Shown piece after piece: positions 35,510 through 46,084 of a stretch of 64,000 nucleotides of DNA. Made by a program: the position numbers and the translations under genes. Position 1 is the first letter of the stretch, and each line of letters starts with the position of its first letter. The DNA is taken from contig CM073591.1 of the NCBI GenBank assembly GCA_037074705.1, positions 80,830,532-80,894,531 on the forward strand, read 5' to 3'. The notes under the pieces are model-generated. The model ran no database searches, was not told the origin of the DNA, and saw nothing but the letters and a program-made list of their open reading frames with translations. The DNA comes from Zhengitettix transpicula (Eukaryota; Arthropoda; Insecta; Orthoptera; Tetrigidae).

Positions 35510-37725
35510 AATAAAAAGACTTATGCTGTAACTTGATATGTACAATTACTGTTATTTTCCGTAGAGTAAACACACTTTTCCGTATGTTCCTTCCACTACT
35601 TATAACATTCCTGCAAGTCGCTCCGCCCTTTTGATTGGTACCTCCTCCACTTTTGTAACCAAAATTTTAAAGCATAGTGTAAAAAACACGATTATATTAA
35701 ACTATTTACCCACTGCGACTGAGTCGATAAATCGACTTGTAAAACCAAACGCAGTTCGTGGTAGAATTCAGAAACCCCACAACAAAACACGCAAAATAGT
35801 AACAGCAAGTGTAGTTTTGTTTTATTGTCTGACCTTGTGACCGTAAATAGAAAACCAAAAGTTAAGTTCAAGTTTGTCATTATTTAATTACATCTTAAAA
35901 TGAATATGAGTTTGCATAAAAACTAGGCAGGGATTAAGTAAAATATTAATACTATAGATTTACTGAAGGGAAATCACTACGGAACTATTTTACATCATAA
36001 GAAAATACGTCGGTGTTTTGTACGAAGCACGATCTCAACCAAACTTTAAGCCCCACCTGCACATAAGAAAGCAAAATATTTTTCTATCAAAAAGTTCATA
36101 TCTGTTAGATCTACTGTCTATTAGCTGTAGGCTATAAATTTTTTCGCGGAAAACGACGCCTGGTGATAAATTAAGGAAACATTATGACCCGAAATTGAAA
36201 AACCTCAGTGTTTTTATGACAAAATGTAAAGTACAGATAAAGTGGCGAATGGCTTCGCCATTGGTATCTATAATGTGATCTCCAGAAATTCTTGAATCTG
36301 AGGGAAACGTCTACGTCCATAGTTCGGTTATGCAATACGGAATACACGTGAGGTTCAACACGAATATGAACGCTATTATTCTGCCCTACGAACGAACCGA
36401 TGGAAATATTTGTGAAGAAATAGAAGTTATAATGGTAGTGGAATTTTAAAGTTCTGAGATTAAAAGCACAGGCGAAATTTGGGTAAAGAAATTGATTTTT
36501 TTCGCAGATTCAGTTCTGAGAAAACTGCTTCATAAAATTGATCGAAATTTATTTAACTGAATACATAACCTAACACAGAAATATTACCTTACTCTACAAA
36601 ACTCATTGCGATTTTCACATTACCAGTTATAAACGAAGAATTTAATTACACAATGTATTCAAACTTCAGAATCACATCTGTGACAGTTTCGAAGAATGAG
36701 ACTATTGTATCTAAATTTATTCTATTTTAAATTCTAGTAAGGGCATTACATTCTGTATACGTTGGTGTATTAAATTGGAGCTGAAAAATAATGATTGGGT
36801 TGTTTAATTTATTCTATTAGGATGTCAATTCGCTCAGTAACGTCGAACCAAAAATAGTAACGTTAACAGTTTTATAAATAAATTTCATAGCAATTAATTG
36901 CCGCATACATTTCGGAGATGGAATATTTAATACGGTAGATGTAAATTCATAATTGTGATCGATAACTGCATCATTTAAAAAATAAGAATTACATTCACGA
37001 TGGATTAAAATTTGACAAATTTTCTACTGTTGATACGTTAGTTGGCTATTATAACTACTTAAATAAAAATCTCAATTAGTTAAAATACGCATCAACATTT
37101 GCGTCCATTCATCAGAATTGTAATATCAGTATAATTTTCTTACGATACATACATACATACTTTTTCTGAGACACTTTGTCTGTAGCAACTTTAAAACTGA
37201 AAAAGAGCCAATGTTAAGCCAAAGATTATAATTTTTTTTCACTATTTATGAAAATAATACTCTATGTCCCATTTTATTATTTTACCCTAGTCTCCTTATA
37301 ATACAAAAATTTTAAAAATATTTTCCTTCTCTCTACATACGTTTAACTGCGATTTTCTTTTTCGTGTGGCCATTCCTTAATTAAATAACTAACTTCAGTG
37401 TACGTGAAGTCGAATAGTGGGTAACTTTTAGTGTTTTTTATTTACCTTGGAGTCCACCAAGTTATAAAAGGGAAAATACACAGCACAGTTCCTCCAGAAA
37501 TTCCGTTCTCGAGTATTTATCACGCGATATATCACGATCAGAGACAATATAATAAATGGTCAAATGTTTAACTGTAATTATGTAGGGTTCATTTTTCGAG
37601 TATTATGGAATATCAAGCAAGAGATATAAAATAAAGTTTAGAAGCAATACTGAAACATGATGTGACATTCCTGTCTCCCTGTTAAGAACGAAAATTTTTA
37701 TATATAAAATATGAGCACTGACCAC
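35510..37725. other. AT-rich non-coding interval
   Basis: No recognised element; short overlapping frames only. A short CATA repeat lies near 37146. Confidence 0.4.
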
Positions 37726-37735
37726 TAAATCGGTA
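37726..37735 (+). repeat. Left target-site duplication of repeat R insertion
   Basis: TAAATCGGTA is repeated exactly at 38282-38291, immediately after the A-rich tail. This is the signature of target-primed retroposition. Confidence 0.85.
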
Positions 37736-38281
37736 AGGAAGCCTGCGAGAGGATTCTCTCGCAGCTGAACCTTCCCAGACAGCTCTGGCAGCATCCTTTG
37801 GGGATGCCTTCACATCTCTATGGTTTTTTGAACTAAGGTTCCCACATGCCGAAGCACCTCGGCCTGTTTTGAGAGCTGTATGTTCCGGGGTCGCTGAACT
37901 TGGGCTACGATAAGAGGTGTCCGCTATTCCTATTGGAATAGTCGGCCAGCTGCCTCCTAAACCGGTCAAGGCACGGCGCGGGGAAAGCTGTGACCCCACA
38001 GCTAACCACTCTCCCGCTATCGGAAGGGCGTGGGACAAGTACCAAATGCCCGACCTACCTAATTCAGGTTTTTCTAGGGTTTGTCCTGCATTACTTTTAG
38101 GCGAATGTCGGGTAGGATCCTTAAACTATAGCCCGGGGGCCCTAGTTAATCCTTGGCTACCTTCTCCTAGCCTTCCGCATTCCCCCTTTCAAATCCATTC
38201 CTACGCTATTAAAGGGGAGTTGCCACCATGTGGATTACCTTCATGTAGCCTGTTACACCCCCCCCCCCCAAAAAAAATAAT
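37736..38281 (+). repeat. Repeat R, full copy with target-site duplication
   Basis: A 546-bp retroposed element is bounded by 10-bp direct repeats. It begins AGGAAGCCTGCGAGAGGATT, which contains half of a perfect 9-bp stem CTGCGAGAG-GATT-CTCTCGCAG (37743-37764). A second stem, CTATTCC-TATT-GGAATAG, lies at 37924-37941. The 3' block ends with a C-run and A-run (38257-38278). The sense strand is open from 37917 to beyond the tail, and part of the inferred protein (SPGALVNPWLPSPSLPHSPF) is shared with the other copies. Whether this frame is ever translated is unknown. Confidence 0.9.
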
Positions 38282-38291
38282 TAAATCGGTA
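38282..38291 (+). repeat. Right target-site duplication of repeat R insertion
   Basis: Exact copy of 37726-37735, directly following the A-rich tail of the element. Confidence 0.85.
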
Positions 38292-38392
38292 CCCACTCTT
38301 CTAAAGTAGATAGAAGAACAAGCATGTGTACCAAGACACTGATGACACTGCGGTTGTAGTGAAAGGAGAAAAAGTGACCACGTGAATAAACG
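38291..38392 (+). repeat. Dispersed direct repeat D, unit 1
   Basis: About 100 bases are shared with 38971-39064, in the same orientation and 680 bases apart. Shared blocks include AGAAGAACAAGCATGTGTAC, GCGGTTG, AGTGAAAGGAGAAAAA and CACGTGAATAAA. Repeat R is inserted exactly at the left side of this unit; similarity to unit 2 may resume on the other side of the insertion, though weakly. Confidence 0.75.
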
Positions 38393-38970
38393 GGCGAGGG
38401 TAACTATCCTATTTGTATAAATATTACATTCAAAGTTTGTTGAATAAAGTAGCGTGTATGGTAAATAATTCCAACAACCGATGAAACTATTAAAATTCTT
38501 AATAACGGACTAGACAAATTGCTTTACAAATTGTATTATGTAAAAGATATGAAAGGGACTCCGAGTATTGTGTAAAATTGGTTATCAGAATTACTAATAA
38601 TAAATTTTGAATAAAGATTATCAGTGTATCAATTGTTTATTAAAATAATTTCAATTAAATAACCCGATGATGGAGGAGTAAACCAATTTACCATAACCTT
38701 TGTATTTCAATAAACAAATGATCCGCCGGATAAACCGAGTATCTTTTATTAAATCAACAATACACCTGGCAAGCCTATGTTATTTGATAATAAATATTAT
38801 TTTCCAGGATGTAACGTATTATTTTACTTTGTTCCACATCGTTTTCTATTTTCTTTGTGAGACTTATTGAATCATTATCAGTCAACACGCCCCATAAATA
38901 CTATTGGTACGTTTCTAAAACATTAGAACGTTCTTTTCAAAATAGTAACGTGGAAACAATCAACTATTCC

Positions 38971-39064
38971 ATACTCACTCTTCGAAATGGAAAGAAGAAC
39001 AAGCATGTGTACCAAGTTATCGCGGTTGCAGTGAAAGGAGAAAAAAGTGGACACGTGAATAAAA
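38971..39064 (+). repeat. Dispersed direct repeat D, unit 2
   Basis: Partner of 38291-38392. It carries no R insertion. The stretch between the two units is AT-rich and has no recognised content. The pair could be the long terminal repeats of a tiny remnant or an old segmental duplication. Confidence 0.75.
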
Positions 39065-39069
39065 TTAAT

Positions 39070-41370
39070 TAAAATTGCTTCCTACTCCATATTACTTTCT
39101 CTGACCTAGGAATATAATGATTACACATTTCTCCAATATTATATTATATTTTTGAAATTCTCTAGAATAACAGTTGTTTTATAACTGCCAAATTTTTCTG
39201 TTATCATTTTTCTAATTCTTCACTTGAATTTAGTGAAAAGTCAATTTAAGGAAAATTTTTATATTGTGCTTGTAGTTGTTTCTTCCTTAATTTCATTGGC
39301 TTGTAATGAAATCGCATATTGATCGAACATATTATTATTTATTTTCAGCCTCCTGATACACTTGTGTACAATTTTGTACCAAACTATTAATTTTTAAATT
39401 TGGCGTATGATATTCGAACGACTTGCTGTTTCACTTTCTTTAAAATTCTTAGAGAAACAACCAGCACATGTTGATTAAAAAGTACCACCTATACTTCGTT
39501 CTAAGTTTAAAATAGGTGGAAAGTATTTATACGAATATTATATCTGTTTCTTCTTCGTACCGTTTCCTTTATAAAGGGACATAATTTTAAAATTACAGTC
39601 CAACATGACTGAGGCTGTAATTCAATCTTTTATTGTATCTCAAATTCCAAAATACAGACACAAACATTCATAGATTTTATTTTATATATTTGTACGCTTT
39701 TGCATATAACAAATATATTCATCTATGAATATATTTCCCGAAAATAGGCGATAATGGCACAAAAAAGTGCCTATAGCTTGTAATATACTCAACATGAATG
39801 TTTTTGACTGTAGTTTGTTAATTGAGATTCAATTTCCAATCCTTAATTTTTCATTAGAATCACAACTGTTTTTCATTCTGATACGAATTTTCTGCGAGTC
39901 GATATTATATTCAATGATACCATTTTTAGTAATTTCCTCAATACATAATTATATTGGAATGACTTGGAATTCGATTTTTTTTGGGCATGTACATCGTTGC
40001 TAGTGTAAAGATGGCACATCCAAACATAAAAAACATCCCATGAAAAAAATAGCCAATTAATCAGAAATGTATCATGAAAATTTTAAAATATTATAAAAAT
40101 TCCCAAATTTTTTTTATTGTAATTTAAGATAACGAATTTATCATTTCGTGGTTTATTTACACCTGAAGAGGTATCAAAAATTTATGGATAATACGTATTG
40201 TAGTTTTTATTATAATGTTTTAAATTTTTAATAATAAACATCTGATGTTTTTTCATTTATTTGAAATAATATAATTATTAATAACAAATATTACCATATT
40301 TATTCAAATGTTCTGTATGAAAAACAGATACGTTATACAATTACTGAATACATATATAATATATATGTATATATATACATATATATATATATGTATATGT
40401 ATATGTATATAATATAATATATATTATATTGTGATTATTTTTTTTAAGTTCTGTTAATATTTTTTTATTTACAATTGCGGCGGTATTCGCTTTAAAACAT
40501 CTACTATTAAGAGGAAGATTGTGGCGGAAGCACGTTCTATGCTAGAGAAAAATGCAGGTCTTATGTTATATTAATCTAGCTCTTCATGACATAAAGTAAC
40601 AGCTCCAATTCATCCTCCAACATTAACTTTCTCCGGAGCGTTATGAAACAAGGCTACTGTGTTATTTGGTATTCGAGATAGTAGGAGGTTTAATGCATTT
40701 GGTAGACGTTGAAAATTAATGATGGGAATGTTATCTGTGAAATGTCAGCGCAATAATAAAAAAAGGAGTTATGAAAAGGAAATCAGCGATTCAAGTATGC
40801 ATTATTTTTGTAAATAAATGTGTCCCTGATGGCAGGTACTACGAAAGCTAAATTATATATAATGTAATTTATTAATTCATTGTCCAATAAGAAAATTTGT
40901 ACCGAGAAATAATGACTTCAGTGGCAATGTATTTCTATTTAGGATCACTCATTTTAATTTACGGCCTACTCCTTCTTTTGTCTTGAATTTGAATTTTAAA
41001 TTCATATCGTGGTCTTTTGTAACAGAAACTTCTTCGTTCAGGGTGTGGCATTCAGAACGCCAGCGGAGTCTGCAGAGTCCTACCACACGTGGACCTACTT
41101 AATAGTCCAGACTCAGAAAGGCAGCGGTTCATAACATTTTGTTGAATAAGCTATACAAGCTGAAGAGATTTGACATTCTGAATAGATTATTGAGGTTATT
41201 TTTCGCCACGTGTCTAGGCATTCAAAATATCTACTAGCTGGATGGATTGGGGGCAAAAAGGAGTGTATGTAATTTTTATGTGAATGTGTATTATTGGTCA
41301 GTGAAAACCGTATGAATCTTGTCACACGATGTGTATATCCAACTATATAAAAATATCAAGTTAAACGATG
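39070..41370. other. AT-rich non-coding interval
   Basis: Contains a complex AT/TATG simple repeat at 40350-40431 and otherwise nothing recognised. A GC-richer short piece at 41040-41100 is not identified. Confidence 0.4.
40350..40431. repeat. Complex TA/TATG simple repeat
   Basis: Alternating ATAT and GTAT units, partly palindromic, imperfect throughout. Confidence 0.9.
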
Positions 41371-41371
41371 T

Positions 41372-41373
<2 letters not shown>

Positions 41374-41419
<46 letters not shown>
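41374..41419. repeat. (TA)n microsatellite, left flank of solo LTR
   Basis: A TA array directly precedes the TGTAATAA end of the LTR at 41420. A similar array lies on the other side, at 42210. Confidence 0.95.
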
Positions 41420-41422
<3 letters not shown>

Positions 41423-42206
41423 AATAAACAGATATAAAAAAGCGTCTAAATAATTAAAAAGAATGTTAAGGGAAACAATTAATCAAAATTTATTAAAGTT
41501 TTAGTACATTATAAAATTACACAATAATATTCAGAATCTCAGGGTCTTTACTGGGTTTGATAAATGGGTGAATTGAATTTAAATTATCTAACAAAACAAT
41601 TAAAGAAAAGAAATAATTGAAGAAAAGAAATAATTGAAGAACGATCTGACGTATCTTAATGAAATGGTTTACAAATAAATTTAGAGTTCTTTTACTTACG
41701 GCCGACCAGGTCTCAATTTTGGGGTTTTCTGTGCACACGTTTTTGGGGATATCACTGAATTTAAATTGGTTACCAAAACACTTGTCGAAATTTTAGGTTC
41801 TCGCAGCTGGAAACGGCTACTCCTTCCGAATTAATGGTCAGTCAGATCATTAACAACTTCCTCTCGATGACATCGGTGACGGTCTCTTTACTTATTGAGC
41901 TTTTTTTTACTGCGGCAGGAAATTATTAGGTTACTGCTTGTGGCTTTACTTATTGAGAAACTTTCCTGTAACCTTATTCGATGAATTACAGACTGAAAAA
42001 CTTTTTGTTCAATTTTAACTTGCAACCTTTCCGGATGGATATCTGCCCGTTGACTGTGTCTGTTCGTCTCGTAGAATTTTGACTGCGTATATCTCAACAA
42101 TGGTTCTATTGACTCGCCGCCCGCTTTGTCGCGGTGTATGCTTTATATAGTCTAATAATGAGTTCTTTACTTTGCAATTATAACAATGGATTAATTACTA
42201 ATTACT

Positions 42207-42209
<3 letters not shown>
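41420..42209 (-). mobile_element. Likely solo LTR (LTR family L, copy B)
   Basis: On the minus strand this 790-bp block starts TGTAGTAATTAG and ends GTTTATTACA, giving the TGT...ACA termini of an LTR, and it is flanked on both sides by TA arrays. TATATAAA lies about 60 bases inside its 5' end. It aligns in order with 7646-8816: GGGCAGATATCCATCC (42048 downwards), TCAATAAGTAAAGCCAC, GATCTGACTGACCA (41849 area) and GTGTTTTGGTAACCAATTTA (41781 downwards). TA-rich target choice is known for errantivirus-like gypsy elements; that assignment is inference. A 17-bp tandem repeat (AATTGAAGAAAAGAAAT) is inside. No internal gag-pol sequence accompanies it. Confidence 0.65.
41598..41640. repeat. 17-bp tandem repeat inside LTR copy B
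   Basis: About two and a half units of AATTGAAGAAAAGAAAT. Confidence 0.8.

Positions 42210-42257
<48 letters not shown>
42210..42257. repeat. (TA)n microsatellite, right flank of solo LTR
   Basis: A TA array between the LTR terminus at 42209 and a further TGTAATAC sequence at 42257, itself LTR-end-like. Confidence 0.95.
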
Positions 42258-42260
<3 letters not shown>

Positions 42261-42652
42261 AATACTTAGTTAAGAAAGCCAGTATTTTGTTTAAATTTCA
42301 TAATATTTGTTTCACGGTACAGACTAGAGGTGGTCGGCCATTATGTAAAATCTGTTTACTAATTCGGATTGGAGATCTTGGGTGACTCGTATAAAAAATG
42401 ATGATTGACAGCGGATAAATGCTCACAAAAGGGAGAACTATAATTGGACATCTTTAGCGGTTCTTAGATCTAATGGCTGACGGACATCGGAACAAGACCC
42501 CAAAGGAACGATGACAACATTTTTTTGTTGAAATCCAATTATAAGGTAAGGGAATCTTTATCTAACAATACTGAGTAGCTCTATTAGCGTGAGAAAGCCG
42601 GATGATGTCAGAATGTGGGATATTCTGGATAGGGGGAAGCTGATAGGAAATT

Positions 42653-42809
42653 TAGTTGGATGCCAGAGAGAAAGGGAAAAGGACATGGTGCCTGGAGCAG
42701 CTGGAGGTCGGTGATAGTAGGTGAATTTGGAGTTGGATGTCAGAGAGCAAGGGAGGAGGACGTGGATGAAAGTTAGTTGGAAGCCAGAGAGTGAACAAGG
42801 TAGACGTGG
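42653..42809 (+). repeat. Imperfect purine-rich repeat, three copies
   Basis: Copies of about 35 bases start at 42653, 42731 and 42775. All have AGTTGGAWG, CCAGAGAG or TCAGAGAG, a purine-rich middle and GACRTGG. Spacing is irregular (78 and 44 bases), so it is not a simple tandem array. The 42600-42860 stretch is unusually G/A-rich on the plus strand. Origin unknown; a decayed LTR or minisatellite is possible. Confidence 0.7.
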
Positions 42810-42859
42810 TTGCAGAGAGCAGAGTTTTGGTCATCGATAAGAGATGTAGGCATAAAGTG

Positions 42860-44180
42860 GGCGGTTTTGACAGTAAATAAAGCCAAAGTAATGAAGAATT
42901 TAGAAGTTGGTGTTAGAATGGAATAATGTTTGTGTAAGAGATTTTAGAGGAGAAAGACGTAGAAGTTGATGTCATAGCTAAATTCATTTATTAAATTTCA
43001 TTATTCTATTAATTTAGGGATGTCCTGGAAAATTAATTTTACTGGAATAACAGCACTGTAGAATGTACCAATTCTAAAATTAAATTTATTGTGAATAAAA
43101 TAAAATAATAAAATCTGTTACACCTCAGAAGAGTAAATTATATGAGCTTTTTAACAGACAAATTTAAAAATGTTACTCTTCCATTAAAAAAATTGTTATT
43201 GACTAATCGATATAGAAAACCAACAAATTCTGGACGCGTCCGGCATTACATTTCAAATCACCCAAACAGCCAAAAAAGGACTATGATTTTTAATTTCGTT
43301 GAAAGGCCATAATTATTCGGATCACAGTATTCACTATAAAAATCTGTACATCGTCACTAACATCCTATTAGCTCATTATTATCCTCTCTTTTATCAACGT
43401 TAATATCAACCATAATTTTAATGGTATTTATAATGGCTTAATTAATCTCCGCCAATATAATATTGGATGTATTAACAAAAGTTCCAATTCATAGGTATGT
43501 TATGTTAAGAATGGTAAAGACCCTTTGATTCCTGACGATACTCATTTTGTTGTTTACAAAATTGAATGAAATGGTTGCAATGGTGTTTATAGTAAACAAG
43601 AATAAAGGAGAACAGAGCGAAGTATAAATTACTCAGAGAAAAATGTTATTTAAAAACATATTTAATTAATTAACCATTACTTCAACTGGACGGACGTCAG
43701 AATCCTTGACATTGAAACTAACTACTTTTTTAGAGTTATATAAGAAATTATTAATATTAGAATTAATAAGAACAATTATGTTAATGCCAAGAGTGACACT
43801 GAAGCTATTAGTAAATTTATGATCTGTTGTTAAGTAAGGGATGTCTTTTTGTTTTCTTTGGTTGGAGTGAATACTCGGGATCCTAGGTTAACGTTACTCT
43901 GTATTTCCACCCATTGATGGAAGAAACGTGTTCTGTCTTTTATAACTTCAATATTTCAGTTAAATATGCCATATAATTTGTTCTTGTATATTTATTATAT
44001 CTTCAGAGAATTTTGGGGGGAATTTTGAGACATAGGGTTAATAAAATATGAAAAACAGTAGTGTATAGCCAGTATTTGTCCTTGAGGATTGGATGGGATT
44101 TGTTTATCCTGTTAGTAAGTTATTAAATGTGTTTGTGTGAAACAGCTACGTGCGGTCCTAATATGAATGAGTAGTAATAG
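42860..44180. other. AT-rich non-coding interval
   Basis: Nothing recognised. Open frames are few and short. Confidence 0.4.
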
Positions 44181-44189
44181 TGTGAGAAA

Positions 44190-44620
44190 TCGTGGCACGC
44201 TTGCTTGGCGAGGCTGACTAATGACATTTGCTTGCGTCTGCCCCTGGGGAACTGCAGCTCAATCAGTGGACATATATTGAGTCCGGGCCGTCGACATCTT
44301 GACGTCCTCGTGCCTCAGCCTCGGGCATCTGTTGTACTCACCACCCAGTCTAACGAGGGGCTGAAAATTAGCTAATCCTGCGCCCTCCGCACCTTTTCCA
44401 ACATCAGATTAGTCCCCAACTGCTATGCAAATTGAATATCGAAATCACCAAGTACAGTAATGCGCTCGTTCGCTGGGGATTTGCTTTATCGTTTCGTGGA
44501 AAACAGATTTTTCGTACAGTCAGCAGCGTAAAAGTTGTGCTCCAATATTAGTAACGTTTCGGAGGTTTCAATTTGCCACCGACCTCAGCCTACGTTTCTC
44601 CCAAAAATTCTGAATAACTA
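44190..44620. other. GC-richer patch with homeodomain/POU motif cluster
   Basis: This block is distinctly GC-richer than the DNA around it and has no open frame worth reporting. It contains CTAATCC (44372) and GATTAG (44407), Otx/Bicoid-type sites, and ATGCAAAT (44424-44431), the POU octamer, within about 60 bases. A developmental enhancer is one possibility; short motifs like these also occur by chance. Confidence 0.3.
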
Positions 44621-44629
44621 CGATATAAT

Positions 44630-45880
44630 CATATAAATATAATGCTATCCTTTCTGTGACTAACTTAGAGTGAATTAATCATTACTACTTTACAATCAAT
44701 TGTAATTTCCATATTTCATCTTTTCACATACCGCATGTTATTTGAGGAGGCAAAAATTGTGGCATGTTTTTTCTTTTTATATAAAAGTATATACATAAAT
44801 ATAATGTGGGGTTATGTATAACAATCCTTTCATTCAAGAAAAAAAGAATAATTTACTCTAGTTATTTTTTAATTCTTCGTCCGTTAACTTCAGACATCTA
44901 TAATTTGAATTGTAAGTATTAAAGTATTGTAATAATTTCTTTCAGCTAATTTCATTATAATTAATGTATATGAGGATATTAAAAACTGACCAAACTGTAT
45001 TCATACAAATATTCTTGATAATATAATAATTAAATTCCCGTTATAATAGTTGAAATGTTCACAGTAATGTAAAACGTAATTATCATGGGAAAAGAGAGAG
45101 AAAAACACAAAATTAGGTATAACCTAAAGGCTAAATTCTTATTATTCTCAAAACTCTAGAATTAGCGAAAAATCTACTTGTATTTATTTACGTAGTTAAA
45201 GGTCTTATATGAATGTGTATTCAGAGTTTTCTGTGTGGGTGAATCTAATGACAAAGAAGGTAAAAAAAAGCCCACTGCTACGACCCAGTCTATTTCGAGA
45301 ATGGCTAAGCACCAATCAGAAACGTTAGACCTAACATAATATATAAAATAACAAATACAATCGTTAAAATATATTTGTGTGTTTAATAAGACGTGTTAAT
45401 AAATACCCAAAATATTTCCACTTTCAACAAATAAAATAAATTATTCTTCAACGGCTGATTGCAGTTTGCAACACGTAATTTTGACTCAAATCATAATTTT
45501 GTATAAATTTTATGCCAAAGTCTATAGTGTCTAGAGTTAGACTATAATTCGCATATTCGAAACTAAGTTTCGGGGTTTTGCGGATAACATAGCACATTCG
45601 ATTCTTAAAACTATATCATTTGTAATACATATTAAGAGAATCCGTTTTATGAGATTTCTATTTGTCTACTAATAGTTATGACGCACGAATTACTCCACTA
45701 AGACGCCTATTTGAGAAATATAGAAATATCCCATTTTCACTGTGACATAAGCATTCTTATATAAATTTCTAAACCTGTTAGTGTTTATAATACATTTATA
45801 CTCAAAAAAGTAAGAATTCAAGAATTAAAATAAGCTTGTAGGAACCAGACGTTGCGGATAAATTAGATTTGAATGGAAAG
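44630..45880. other. AT-rich non-coding interval
   Basis: No gene or repeat recognised. Confidence 0.4.
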
Positions 45881-45887
45881 CAACGTA

Positions 45888-46080
45888 TTCTGTGGTGTAG
45901 GAGTCAGGGTAACTAAATTATATCACTGAGGTCACGGGTTCGAATCCCGGCGAGGGCATGGATATTTGTGAGAGATACTCTCGTCAAATCAGTCCCTCGA
46001 CAAGGAAAAATTAGTTCCCATAATGAGTCGCTAATAACCAGAGCTATTGATGCGACTGTATAGAAATCAATATAAAAAGT
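45888..46080 (+). repeat. tRNA-derived SINE
   Basis: A pol III internal promoter is intact: A box TGGTGTAGGAG (45893-45903, exact TRGYNNARNNG) and B box GGTTCGAATCC (45937-45947, exact), 33 bases apart as in tRNA genes. The B box is framed as a T-arm (ACGGGTTCGAATCCCGG) followed by GAGGGCA. The 5' strand cannot pair with GAGGGCA to make an acceptor stem and no sensible anticodon arm is seen, so this is a tRNA-derived retroposon head rather than a tRNA gene. The body continues with a TGAGAGATACTCTCGTCA hairpin-like stretch to an uncertain end near 46080. Confidence 0.7.
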
Positions 46081-46084
46081 TATA

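Noticed and set aside
37682..38038. 118-codon minus-strand frame over repeat R
   Set aside because: Antisense to the poly-A orientation of a retroposed element; a similar shadow frame exists at 12237-12464. Not a host gene.
45888..45955. Functional tRNA gene
   Set aside because: A and B boxes are perfect, but the acceptor stem does not pair and no anticodon arm can be drawn.
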